Positions 7,012 through 19,400 of a DNA stretch of 38,543 bases are shown here, in pieces. Made by a program: the position numbers and the translations under genes. The DNA comes from a virus, in IMG/VR virus record IMGVR_UViG_3300006325_000015, positions 1-38,543 of that record; one strand, written 5' to 3'. The notes under the pieces were generated by a model. It made no database searches, had not been told where the DNA came from, and saw only the letters and a program-made list of their open reading frames with translations. Each line of letters begins with the position of its first letter. Position 1 is the stretch's first letter.

Positions 7012-10000
7012 ATGTCATCAACAAATAGACAAAATAGGTTACTTTTAGCAGAAGACTGGAAACGCTTATATCAAACTTTTCGTAATGCGGAGTTTAGGTC
7101 GTATGACTTTGATAGTTTACGTCGTACGATGATTGCGTACATACGAGATAACTATCCTGAAGATTTTAATGATTACATCGACTCTAGTGAGTATCTAGCT
7201 TTAATTGATCTTATTGCATTTCTAGGACAAAATATTGCTTATCGTATTGATTTAAATTCTCGAGAAAATTTTCTTGAATTAGCTGAGCGTAGAGATTCAG
7301 TATTACGTTTAGCACGACTATTATCATATAATCCAAAACGTAATCAGTGTGCTAATGGGTTACTAAAGTTTGAAGCTATTACAACTACTGAAGAAGTTGT
7401 AGATTCAAATGGTACAAATTTAGCCAATCAAACAATTGTATGGAATGACCCAACTAATCCTGATTGGAAAGAACAATTTGAAAAGATTCTTAATGCGTCA
7501 TTGCCAGTAAATTCTACAATTGGTCGACCTATTAAAAAAGATACAGTAGAAGGTATATTAACACATCAATATAGATATAGAGCAACTAATGTTGATGTAC
7601 CAATTTTTACTTTTAGTAAAAATATTGACGGACGAAACATTCAGTTTCAAGTAGTTTCAACAGATGTTGTTGATGGTGTTATATACGAAGAACCACCTTT
7701 GCCAGGTAATAGTTTCGCATTTTTGTTTAGAGATGATGGACGAGGACCAGGTAGTGAAAATACTGGATATTTTAGTCATTTTAGACAAGGCGTTTTAGAC
7801 CAAGGACAATTTACAGTTGACGCTCCAAGTACCAATCAAACTATTGCCATTGATGCAGTAAATGTCAATAATACAGATGTTTGGGTGTATCAATTAAATT
7901 CATTGGGTAGTGAATCCCAGTTATGGACTAAAGTTGATGCATTAGAAGGTAATAATATTGTTTATAATAGTTTACGAAAAAAGATTAGAAACATCTATGG
8001 AGTACTTACTAAAACACAAGATAAAATTAACATAATTTTTTCTGATGGAGTTTTTGGTAATTTACCTCAAGGTGATTTTAGAGTTTATTATAGAGCTAGT
8101 CTTAATCAATCATATAGTATTGTTCCTGATGATTTAACATCAATTAGTGTAGCAATTCCTTATTCTTCTGCTGTAGGAAATGCTGAAACAATTAATATAA
8201 CATTATCATTAAAGTATACTGTAGATAATAGTAGTACTTCAGAAAGTAATTTAAGTATTCGTGAGAATGCACCAGCTACTTATTATACTCAGAATCGTAT
8301 GGTTACCAGTGAAGACTATCAAGTTGCTCCACTAGGTATTAGTCAAGAAATTGTTAAAGTTAAAAGTGTTAATAGAACAGCAAGTGGTATTTCACGATAC
8401 TTTGATTTATTAGATAGTACTGGCAAATATTCTAGTACAACTTTATTTGGTAATGATGGTGTTGTATATAAAGAAACTTTAACAAAATATAAACATTTTA
8501 CATTTACAACAAAAACAGATATTGAAGGTATTATTGTAAACACTATTACACCAGTATTAGCTGAAAAACAATTATTAAATTATTATCTAACAAATTTTCC
8601 TAAAACAATTGTAGCAGATTTAGGAGCTAATTGGGTACAAACTACAACTGGAACAAACTTAACAACTGGTCATCTTGAAGATGATGATGGTACAAGATTT
8701 CAAGTTGGAAGTTTTACAGGTAGTGCATTAAGATTTCTTGAAGCAGGAACATTAATAAAATTTCTTCCACCTACAGGATACCATTTTATGAAAGATGGTA
8801 CATTAATGCTTGGTGCGGCCAACCACCCAGGCTCAATTGATTATAAGTGGGTTAAGGTTATTAGTGTTGCAGGTGATGGCGCTATTGATAATACTGATGG
8901 ATCAGGTCCAATTATACTCAATGATACTATTCCATCAACTGCTATTTTAAATCAAATAGTACCTAAGTTTTCTAAAACATTAGAAGCTGATGTGCAAACA
9001 CAAATAGTTGATCATGTATTTGCACAAAAAACATTTGGTTTAAGATATGATATTAATTTAAGACAATGGCGAATTATTATAGAAAATAATTTAAGTATTC
9101 TTGGAGATTTTAGTTTAGGTAAAACTGGAGATATTACTAATCAACAATTAGATGCAAGTTGGATTTTATTATTTGAAACTGATGGTGAAAAATATACAAT
9201 TACATATCGTAGTTTACGGTATATTTTTGAAAGTGCAGAAGAAATTAGATTTTATTATGATAGTAGTGATAAAGTTTTTGATAATAAGACAGGACAAATT
9301 ATTAAAGATAAAATTGCAGTCCTGTCTATTAACTTAAAACCAGATGCACTTATACCATTTACAGTACAGCATGATTGGGAAATTTCTGATGCATATCGTG
9401 ATGCTGATGGATATGTTGATAGTAAAAAAGTTGAAGTAAGTTTTTATGACTTTGATGAAGATGGCGTTGTAGATGATCCAGAAACATTTCTTGAAATTGT
9501 TAGTGAATTAGTAAATCCTTTAACAAAATTTATCTTCCAAAAAAAATACCTTACTACTGATGGAATTGAAGATTATAGTTATATGGATAGTGCAAGTATT
9601 ACGATAGTTCAAGCAGAAAGTTATATAGGTGCATTGAGTCAATATACTGATGGACAAGTTTTTTATCTAGTCACAGAGAATGTATTTAAAAAATATGTAT
9701 ATGCGACTACGTCAGTAGATTTAATAACAGATTACAGGGCCTTTGTCGGACGAGATAAACTTAAATTCCAATATATTCATGCGGCAGATGATGATAATAG
9801 AATTGATCCTAGTGGTAGTAATATTATCGATACATATCTTTTAACAAAAGAATATGATGGGTCGTTTAGAGAATTCCTAGATGGTACAACAACAATAAAA
9901 CCATTACCCCCAAGTAGTGATAATTTGTTTAATAATTATGGATCAGAAATTAATAAAATTAAATCTATTAGTGACGAAGTCATTTATCATCCTGTAAAAT

Positions 10001-10470
10001 ATAAAGTTTTATTTGGAGCTTCTGCAGATTTAGATTTACAAGCAACCTTTAAAATAGTTAAAAATCCAGATCAAGTTGTTAATACTAATGCAATTAAGGC
10101 GAAAGTTATTTCAGCAATTAATCAATTTTTTGCTTTAGATAATTGGGATTTTGGAGATACATTTTACTTCTCAGAGTTGAGTACTTTTATTATGGCTACT
10201 GTTGCTCCTGATTTAGTTACAATTGTAATTGTTCCTAATCAAGAATTGCAAGGATTTGGTAGTTTATATGAGATTAAATCTGAATCAGATGAAATTTTTA
10301 TTAGTGGAGCAATTGTTGATAATGTTGAGGTAATAGATGCCGTTACAGCAAGTAGATTAAAAGCTTCAGGTAGAGTTTTAACTGTTGCAACGTCAACTAA
10401 TTCAGGTATACAAAGTGCTGGTACATATACATCAGGTACTATTACAAGCTCTGGGAGTAATTTAATCTAA
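7012..10470 (+). CDS. 6: gp6-like baseplate wedge protein
   Basis: 1152 residues. The N-terminus is typical of marine T4-like gp6: LAEDWKRLYQTFRNAEF, then YIRDNYPEDFNDYIDSSEYL, LIDLIAFLGQNIAYRIDLNS and RDSVLRLARLLSYNPKR. Around residues 415-455 the stretch IRENAPATYYTQNRMVTSEDYQ marks the baseplate J-like domain shared by gp6 and P2/Mu wedge proteins. The C-terminal part (about 1040-1085: INQFFALDNWDFGDTFYFSE) is the dimerising end. gp6 forms the inner ring that ties the wedges around the hub. It is much longer than T4 gp6 (660 aa), the extra length being in the middle (about 480-960). The stop overlaps the next start (TAATG). Confidence 0.88.
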   Translation: MSSTNRQNRLLLAEDWKRLYQTFRNAEFRSYDFDSLRRTMIAYIRDNYPEDFNDYIDSSEYLALIDLIAFLGQNIAYRIDLNSRENFLELAERRDSVLRLARLLSYNPKRNQCANGLLKFEAITTTEEVVDSNGTNLANQTIVWNDPTNPDWKEQFEKILNASLPVNSTIGRPIKKDTVEGILTHQYRYRATNVDVPIFTFSKNIDGRNIQFQVVSTDVVDGVIYEEPPLPGNSFAFLFRDDGRGPGSENTGYFSHFRQGVLDQGQFTVDAPSTNQTIAIDAVNVNNTDVWVYQLNSLGSESQLWTKVDALEGNNIVYNSLRKKIRNIYGVLTKTQDKINIIFSDGVFGNLPQGDFRVYYRASLNQSYSIVPDDLTSISVAIPYSSAVGNAETINITLSLKYTVDNSSTSESNLSIRENAPATYYTQNRMVTSEDYQVAPLGISQEIVKVKSVNRTASGISRYFDLLDSTGKYSSTTLFGNDGVVYKETLTKYKHFTFTTKTDIEGIIVNTITPVLAEKQLLNYYLTNFPKTIVADLGANWVQTTTGTNLTTGHLEDDDGTRFQVGSFTGSALRFLEAGTLIKFLPPTGYHFMKDGTLMLGAANHPGSIDYKWVKVISVAGDGAIDNTDGSGPIILNDTIPSTAILNQIVPKFSKTLEADVQTQIVDHVFAQKTFGLRYDINLRQWRIIIENNLSILGDFSLGKTGDITNQQLDASWILLFETDGEKYTITYRSLRYIFESAEEIRFYYDSSDKVFDNKTGQIIKDKIAVLSINLKPDALIPFTVQHDWEISDAYRDADGYVDSKKVEVSFYDFDEDGVVDDPETFLEIVSELVNPLTKFIFQKKYLTTDGIEDYSYMDSASITIVQAESYIGALSQYTDGQVFYLVTENVFKKYVYATTSVDLITDYRAFVGRDKLKFQYIHAADDDNRIDPSGSNIIDTYLLTKEYDGSFREFLDGTTTIKPLPPSSDNLFNNYGSEINKIKSISDEVIYHPVKYKVLFGASADLDLQATFKIVKNPDQVVNTNAIKAKVISAINQFFALDNWDFGDTFYFSELSTFIMATVAPDLVTIVIVPNQELQGFGSLYEIKSESDEIFISGAIVDNVEVIDAVTASRLKASGRVLTVATSTNSGIQSAGTYTSGTITSSGSNLI

Positions 10471-13400
10471 TGCCTTTTTCGAATGAACAAAGCGAATATC
10501 CTTTACCAAGTGCTAGTAAGAAGCCACCACGAAGACATAGTGCTGAATTACTTCCTAGATATTTTAGAACCGGACATAATAAAAAGTTTTTAGGGGCAAC
10601 TCTAGATCAATTAATAGCACCAGGTGTTGCTGAAAAGCTAAACGGTTACTTTGGTCGCCACGCGGCTAAATCATATCAAGCTAATGATGTTTATATTAAA
10701 GAACATACTACGGCTAGAGAAAGTTATCAATTTGAACCCGGCGTAGTTGTTAAAGATACTTTAGATAATGTAAAGTTTTATAAAGACTACAATGATTATA
10801 TTAATCAAATAAAAGCGTTCGGCGGTAATGTAGATAATCATAGTAAACTTAATAGTACTGAATATTATGCTTGGAATCCGCATATTGATTGGGACAAGTT
10901 TGTAAATTTTAGAGAATATTATTGGCTTCCAGGTGGTCCAATAGGAATAGGTATTGCCGGTAATGCTAAAGATGTTATAAGCACGTATAAAGTAACTAAA
11001 AAAGATAATATAGATAATAACAGTTATATTTTCACACCTGATGGATTAACATCCAATCCAACATTAAAATTATTTAGAGGACAAACATATATCTTTGAGA
11101 TTGATGCAGTAGGAATGCCACTAACATTTAGAACTGCACGTTCATTAGATCCTAGTTTATTGTTTACTACAGGACTAGATGATAGTACTCAAACAGTTGA
11201 TGTTGGAACTATTACCTGGACAATCCCTGATAATGCTCCTGACTCGTTATTTTATGTAAACGGAAATGATATTAATGCAAGTGGATTAATACAAATTGCA
11301 GATGCAATTGATAATACAGAAATAGATGTAGAAGCTGAAATTTTAGGTAAAAAAACTTATGTAAGTACTGGCGGAGTAGCTTTTTCAAATGGAATGAAAG
11401 TTTATTTCCAAGGAAAGGTAATACCAGAAAAGTATGCTGAAGGCGAATGGTATGTTGAAGGCGTAGGAAACGAAATTACTTTAGTTAATGAAACCGATTT
11501 AGAAATTCCGGCTACGTATGCAACAGATAAACCTGTACCTTTTGATACTGCACCTTTTGATAGGTTGCCTTATAGTAATGCTAATAGTTTTGCAGGTGAA
11601 AAAGATTATCTTGTAATTAATAAATCATCTAAAAGTAGAAACCCATGGGCAAGATATAATAGATGGTTTCATAAAGAAGTTATTGAACAAGTAGCTACAA
11701 TTACAGGAACACCCCCAGAATTAGATCAAAATTATAGAGCAAAACGTCCTATTATAGAGTTTGAAGCAGGGTTAAAATTACATAATTTTGGTACTAGTGC
11801 TAAAACTGATATTGATTTGCTTGACACATTTACTAAAGATGTCTTTTCAGATATTGAAGGGTCAACAGGATATAATATCGATGGTATAGATGTTGTTGAC
11901 AACATGAGACTATTGTTTACTGCTGATCCAGATAGTAGAGTAAAAGGAAAAATTTTTAAAGTAAACTTTATTACACATAATCTTGTAAGGCAAATTAGTC
12001 TTGTTGAAGAAACAGATACAAATCCAATTGAAAATGAAACAGTATTAGTTAGAAATGGTGAAACGTATAAAGGTAAGATGTGGTTTTATAATGGTACCGA
12101 GTGGAAAGCAGGACAAGATAAAATTGCTGTAAATCAGGCTCCATTATTTGATTTGTATGACAAGGATGGATATGCTCTTTCAGACACAACGTATTATCCA
12201 TCAACAACGTTCATTGGAAATAAAGTTTTTAGTTATAAAGTCGGTTCTGGAATAGTTAAAGATCCTGAATTAGGATTTTCTTTAAGTTATAGAGCTTTAG
12301 AAAATACAGGAGACATTTTATTTGATTTTAATTTATTAGCTGACACATATACATATCAACAAGCGAATGCAGTATTAACAGGAAAAACTGATATATCGTT
12401 ATTACGAGTCTATACTGCTATTAATACATATACTAATGAGTCTGGTTGGGTTAAAGCTGTTAATAATAGTCGACAACTTGTTATAAGACAGTATGTTGTT
12501 AGTATTCAACTTAATGATTATGCTATTGATGTTTATGATAGAAGTGGTGATTTAAATGATTTATGGGTTAGAGTTTATGTTAATTGGGTTAGACAAGAAG
12601 CGTTAAAAGATTTTGTAATTAATAGAATTAACGGTATAGCATATATTACATTTGTAACAAATTTAAAACCAGATGATGTTATTATAATTAAAACTAATAG
12701 TGCAACTAATAAAAATGAAAATGGATATTATGAAATTCCTTGGAATTTAGAAAGAAACCCATTAAACGATAATGTCCTTACATTTACTGTTGGCGAAGTT
12801 ACAGATCATGTGCAAACTGTTACTGAGTATAATGATGACTTTACAGGCACGTTTCCAGGTCCTAATAATTTAAGGGACTTAGGAAATCTAGCACCGTGGG
12901 GCACAAAGTTTGTTCAACATAGTGGTCCAATAAGTCTTGCTTTATACCATCTTACTGATAAAACTGCCAACATTATTAAAGCACTTCGATTTGCTAGTAA
13001 AGAATACGGAAAGTTTAGACGCATATTTCTTCAAGAAGCAACACGATTAGGTTTTGATGGAGATACTAGAGAGCATCTTGATCGTTTATTAAAACAGATT
13101 AATAAAGATAAAACTTATGATATGCCGTTTTATTTTAGTGACATGGTTGGTACAGGAACGTTATTAAAAGGAAAACATACTGTAGAGGATGTAGATACAA
13201 AATTTTATGCATTGTCGGATGATTTTAATTTAACGTCACTATCAGCAAAATCGGTTTACATTTATAAAAATGAAGTTCAACTACTTTATGGTATTGATTA
13301 TGAATTTGAAACAGACCATCCTGGGTTTGTTACAATTACAGCGACTAAGGCTGTCGATGATATAATTGAAATTTATGAATACCAGTCAACGGATGGAAGT

Positions 13401-16400
13401 TATATTCCTGAAACACCAACTAAATTAGGATTGTATCCTAAATATACACCAAAGAAATTTATTGATAATACCTATCAAGTACCTACAGAAGTTATTCAAG
13501 GTCATGATGGTAATATTTTTGTTTGTTATGGTGATTTTAGAGATAATCTTTTATTAGAATTAGAAAAAAGAATTTTTAATAATATTAAAGTACATTATGA
13601 TAAAACATTAGTAGATATTCATGAATTTATTGGTGGAGAAAATAGAAATACGGGATTTAGTAAATGGAATAGAGATAAAACTTTAATTACTGACTTCCTT
13701 GGTTGGTTAAACAATGTTGGTAATTTAGATTATACTGAACATAGTTTTTATGATAGAACAAATAGTTTTACATTTAATTATGGTAAAATGATGTCTCCAA
13801 GCGGTAATCCATTACCAGGATACTGGAGAGCCATTTATAAAGAAGCATATGATACTGATCGTCCTCACACTAATCCTTGGGAAATTCTAGGCTATACTGT
13901 TGAACCTGCATGGTGGCAAACAGTTTATGGACCTGCACCATATACCCGTGAAAATAAAATTTTATGGAAAGACATTGAAAATGGAGTAGTTAGAGAACCT
14001 GGTAAAGCATTAAAATATCTTTCAGCGTATGCAAGAAAAGATATTACAAAGCATATTCCGGTTGATGGAGAAGGTAACTTATTAAGTCCTTTAGATAGTA
14101 ACTATGCTAAAAATTATGTTCTTGCTTTAACTAAAGATGTTTTTGTTTTCGGCGACGAAGCACCAACTGAAACTGCTTGGCGTAGAAGTAGTGAATATCC
14201 TTTTGCAGTTCTTATAAGTTGGATACTTAATCAACCAGCTAAGATTGTTGGTTTAGGATTTGATAGGTCGCGAATTATTAGAAATCCAGCAGAAGAAATT
14301 GTTTATAGTGAAACTGATAAAAGAATTAGATTTAAAGATGTACTTTTTCCAAATACATATTTAGATGTAGATAGATCATCTACTGCTGGATTTATTAATT
14401 ACATTTTTAATTTTGTTAGTACGCAAACTGTAGATAGTTTCACTACTTATAAAGAAGATCTAAAAAAGATTAAAAATCAATTAGGATTTAAAATTGCTGG
14501 GTTTACTGAGAAATCTAAATTTAAATTATTGTTAGATAGTAGAAGTCCGTTTAATGAAGGAAATGTTTTTGTTCCTGATGAAAACTATGATGTATTTTTA
14601 AGTCAAAGTTCAGTTGTTGATTTAGTAAGTTATAGTGGAGTTATTATTGAAAAGAAAGCCGCAGGATTTGTTATAAGAGGCTATGACACTACTAATCCAT
14701 ATTTTAAATATTTTAATGTTCGTATATCAGCAGATGATCCGGTAGTAAATGTTGGAGGTATTTCTGAAAGTTTTGTTAGGTGGTTTGCTGAACAAAATTA
14801 TCTTGAAGGACAAATTGTTGAATTTGATAATGAGTATTATACTGTTAAAATAGCACACAAAGCCGGGTTTAATTTTAATTCTGAGAATTTTGTTAAGTTA
14901 GCTGAGTTACCTATAACTGGTGGACGAGATGCGTTCTTTAGACGTCACTTTGATCACACACCTCCTATTATTAATAGTATAAAAGAAATAGCGTATGGTA
15001 CTTTATTAACAAACATTCAAGATGTAGTTGATTTCTTATTAGGTTACGGAAATTGGTTAGAAGAGAAAGGGTTTGATTTTAATTTCTTTAATCCTGATAT
15101 TAATTCAGTTGAAAATTGGGCTTTAAGTGCCAGAGAGTTTTTATTCTGGACTACACAGAATTGGGCTGAAAATAGTGTAATAACTTTAAGTCCTACAGCT
15201 AATCATTTATCATTTAAAAGAGAACTTCATGTTTCAGACAATATTTTTGATAGTTTTTATGATTATACACTTTTAAAAGCTGATGGACAAAAATTATTAC
15301 CAGAATTTGTTGATGTTTATAGAGGTGCTGAAGGTGAATTTAAACTTACAGCAAAAAATAGTGCAGACGGTGTATATGCTGTTAAGTTACCATTAATACA
15401 AAAAGAACACGTTGTTTTACTAGATAATTATACTGTTTTTAATGATATAATATATGACTTAGAACCAGGGTATAGACAAGAACGAATTAAAGTTTTAGGT
15501 TACCGTACAGACGATTGGAATGGTAGTTTAAATATTCCAGGATTTGTTTATGATAATGCAATTGTTAGTGAATGGAGTGAATATAGAACTTATGATGCAG
15601 GTGATACAGTAAAGTATAAAGAATTTTATTACCTTGCTAAACAAAAAATTATAGGTACTGAATCTTTTGATGCTTCTTTATGGGAACGTTTAGAGGAGAA
15701 ACCCACTTCTGTATTAAGACCTAATTTAGATTACAAAGCAAAACAATTTAAAGATTATTATGATTTAGATACAGATAACTTTGATACAAACCAGCAAACT
15801 ATAGCACAACATCTTATTGGATATCAAAAAAGAGAGTATCTTGCAAATATTATTAATGATGATGTTAGTCAGTATAAATTTTATCAAGGGTTTATTCAAG
15901 ATAAAGGAACACAAAATAGTTTAACAAAGTTATTTGATACTTTAAGTAATGCAGATAAAGACAGTATTGAATTTTTTGAAGAATGGGCCGTTAAGTTAGG
16001 ACAGTACGGTTCTGCTGATGGATTTGATGAAGTTGAATTTAAGTTAGATGAAGGTAAATTTAAATTAAGTCCACAACCATTTGAATTAGTTGATACGGTT
16101 TCAGGTGCAGAAACAGATTTAATTTATCGTATACGACCATTTGAAGTTTATCTTAAACCTAATTCTTATAATCATAAGCCATTTCCAACACATACAAAAG
16201 AGTTTGAATATGTGCAAACAGCAGGATTTGTTAATGAAGAAGATGTTGAATTAACAGTTGCAAAATATGATGATATTCTTAATACTACTATTACAGAGTT
16301 AAATGTTGGTGATTATGTTTGGGTAGGATCGCGAGGAACAACATGGGATGTTGTCAAGTATATAAGAACAGCAGATAGAGTTGTACAAGTAACTTCAGAT

Positions 16401-19400
16401 ACTGATGCTGGAACAACAACAATAACTCTTAATACACAAGCTAGGTATGAAGAAAAGGAAATTATAGGTATTCTTGATGTAACTGGTGCAGAAAAATTCT
16501 TTAAAGTTAAAAGTGTTTCTTTAGCAAATATAATTTGTTATGCAAATGGTGAAACAGAAGATGTAGATGTTGCAGATGGTTTTGTTACTAAATTTATTTC
16601 AGCTAGAGTTGCCAACTTAGAAGAAGCAAATGTTAGAGTTCTTAATAGTGAATTACAAGTAGGTGAATTAATTTGGGTTGATGACGATGATAACGAACGT
16701 TGGGTTGTATTACAAAATAAACCAACATATAGTACATTCCAGCAAATTTCAAATGTAGAAACTGGTGAAGGACATTTATTTGGTAAAGTTATTGCGACTA
16801 ATGATAGAAATACAATTTTAATTGTATCAGCCGCTGAAAAAGAACAAGTTTATGTGTTTACTAGAGTTTCTGATAATGTAAATTATACCCATAGACAAAC
16901 AATCGAGGCTCCAATAGAACTTTATACTGGCCCAGGAAAGTTTGGTACTAGTGTTGCATTAACTGATGATGGAGATCATTTAGTTATCGGTGCCCCGTAT
17001 GCTAGTAATGTAAGAACTAAATGGAAAGGTGACTTTGATGGTGGTATAGTTTATGTTCCTGGTGACGTTGTTAAGTATTTAGAAACTTTCTGGGAAGCAC
17101 AATTTGATATTGCGGCGGCAACGGGTGCATTATTATTTCAAAGTTTTTATTCATCAGCATTTATTGAAGAAGCAAATTTTGATGCTGTAAATAATTCATA
17201 TCCTGAAATAGTTTATGCTATAAGAGGAGACTATGGTTTAGATGTTACTACAGATCATTATTTAATTAGAGCCCCGGTTGAACAATATGAAGGATCATCA
17301 GCAAGTGATACAATAGTTCTTAATTGGAATGAATTTTCACAAAATTATCCAACTGGTGTTTTACCGTGGGGTGCAACAGGTCCTGGAGTTGCTAATGTTG
17401 AAGGTGAAAGAACTATTGCGGCAAAAATTGATGCTGTTTTATATGTTGATAACTTAATACGTATTCCAACAGTTGGTGATTCATTATCATCAAGTACTGC
17501 GGTTGGTGAAGTAGTATATATTCGAATTGAAAATGTTAGCCAAGCAGTAATTTATATGAAAGATGTTAGTGGAGAATACCTTCCTACAGATGAATTTTTC
17601 TTAAATGCAGTAAGTTGTGGAACATTTGAATTAATCAAACCAGCTATTGCGACAGAGACATTTGGTGGATGGTGGAAAATTGACGGAATACCTTTATTTA
17701 CTACAACTGTAAATACCGCACAAGAAATTTCAATACCAAATCTTATAGGGCAAGATTTTATAACTTCAAGCGAATCAAGATCACCAGTTCCGTTTAGTAA
17801 TACAATGGATGATGTTCATGCATTGAGTTTAATTACTGATCCAACAAGAGGTGGCAGATTAGGACATTTAAGTTATTATGATAAACAAGGATTACCTAAT
17901 TTAAGTGAACTGTGGTTTATCAGAGCACCAACAAGTTTTACAGATGTATCTAATAAAGACGATACGTTTAAAATGTGGGTTAATACTATTAGAGGCGGTG
18001 TTGCTCCAATTTCAGTTTTTGATCCTGCATCATTAGGCTTACCATTTACATATTTAAATAATACCCATCAAATCTTTGATTTATGGTCAGGGTATATTGA
18101 TATAACATTTACAAACTTTGACAACTTGGGTAATCCTTATGTTCCTCAAGAAAACGAAGTTATTATGGATAATATTACAGGTGCTACGGCTACAGTTGCG
18201 TATTTACAAGAACAGTTATTAACAGCTAGAGTATTTGTAAAAGACAGAACTGGCACATTTAGTTTCGGATTTAATAATAGTGCAACAAGTACTATTAGTA
18301 TAAAAGATGCTATCAGCCCTGGCGTCAATCGTTTATCTGGGAGATTAGATCATGCGGATATGGATAGTGCGGTTACAGGTGAGATGGTGGTTGTTAAAAA
18401 CACAGATTCAACTCAGTTACCAGTCACTTCGCCGACTTTTCAAATTGAATTAGAAGTACATTTTTATTCTAGCAGTGAAGTTAGTGGTATTGCTAGAACA
18501 CCCAATTACCCAACACCACTAAACAAAGACTGGATTCAGCAACATAATATCCCTGCACACGCAGAAGGTGTTGAAAGCGGAAATACTAACGAAGGTATCT
18601 TTTTAACTTATGATAAAACTGCTAACGGTGAGTATTCATTAAATTATGGATATATTTCTGAACATACAGCTACTAATAAACTTCTTGGTAAGCAAATAGA
18701 GTTTGCTACAAACGGATCATTACATTATCTTTATGTTAGTACAGAAGATCTTAGTATAGTTGGAAATGCTGGTAGAGTATATTTCTTTAATCATGGTACT
18801 GATATTAATGGAAAAGTATTTGATTACGCAACTGGAAAAAATCAATATTATAAAGGTGTGTTTGATGTATCTCAAGCATATTATGAAAATGACATTGTTT
18901 TACATGATCAATATTTCTGGCAAAATAAAACTAATTTACCGGCAGGTGCTTGGAGTCCGACCCTTTGGACCCAGTTATCATCTCATATAGATTATGTAGG
19001 ATATACTCCTAATGACTTAAATTTAGTTGTTGATAATGAACTTATTGTCGACCAAGCAACATTAAAGAATTTTAGTCATCCATTTACAACTAATAGAGAT
19101 GGAAATATTTTAGTTGTTGTAGCTGAATTTACTGATAGTGATCCTAAGGTACTTGTTTATAGATTAAACAATGGACATTACGAATTTAGTCAACAAATTG
19201 TAACACCTATAGTAGGTATAGGATTTGGTACAGCTATTGCAGTTTCAGATGATGGAACGTTAATTGCAATTGGTGCCCCACTTCAAGATCAAGTAGATAC
19301 TAACAATGGTGCCGTTTATGTTTATAGACAAGAGTCAGGTAGCTTCATATGGTCACAAACACTTTATAGTCCAGAAGATGATGTAGCAGAAAGATTTGGA

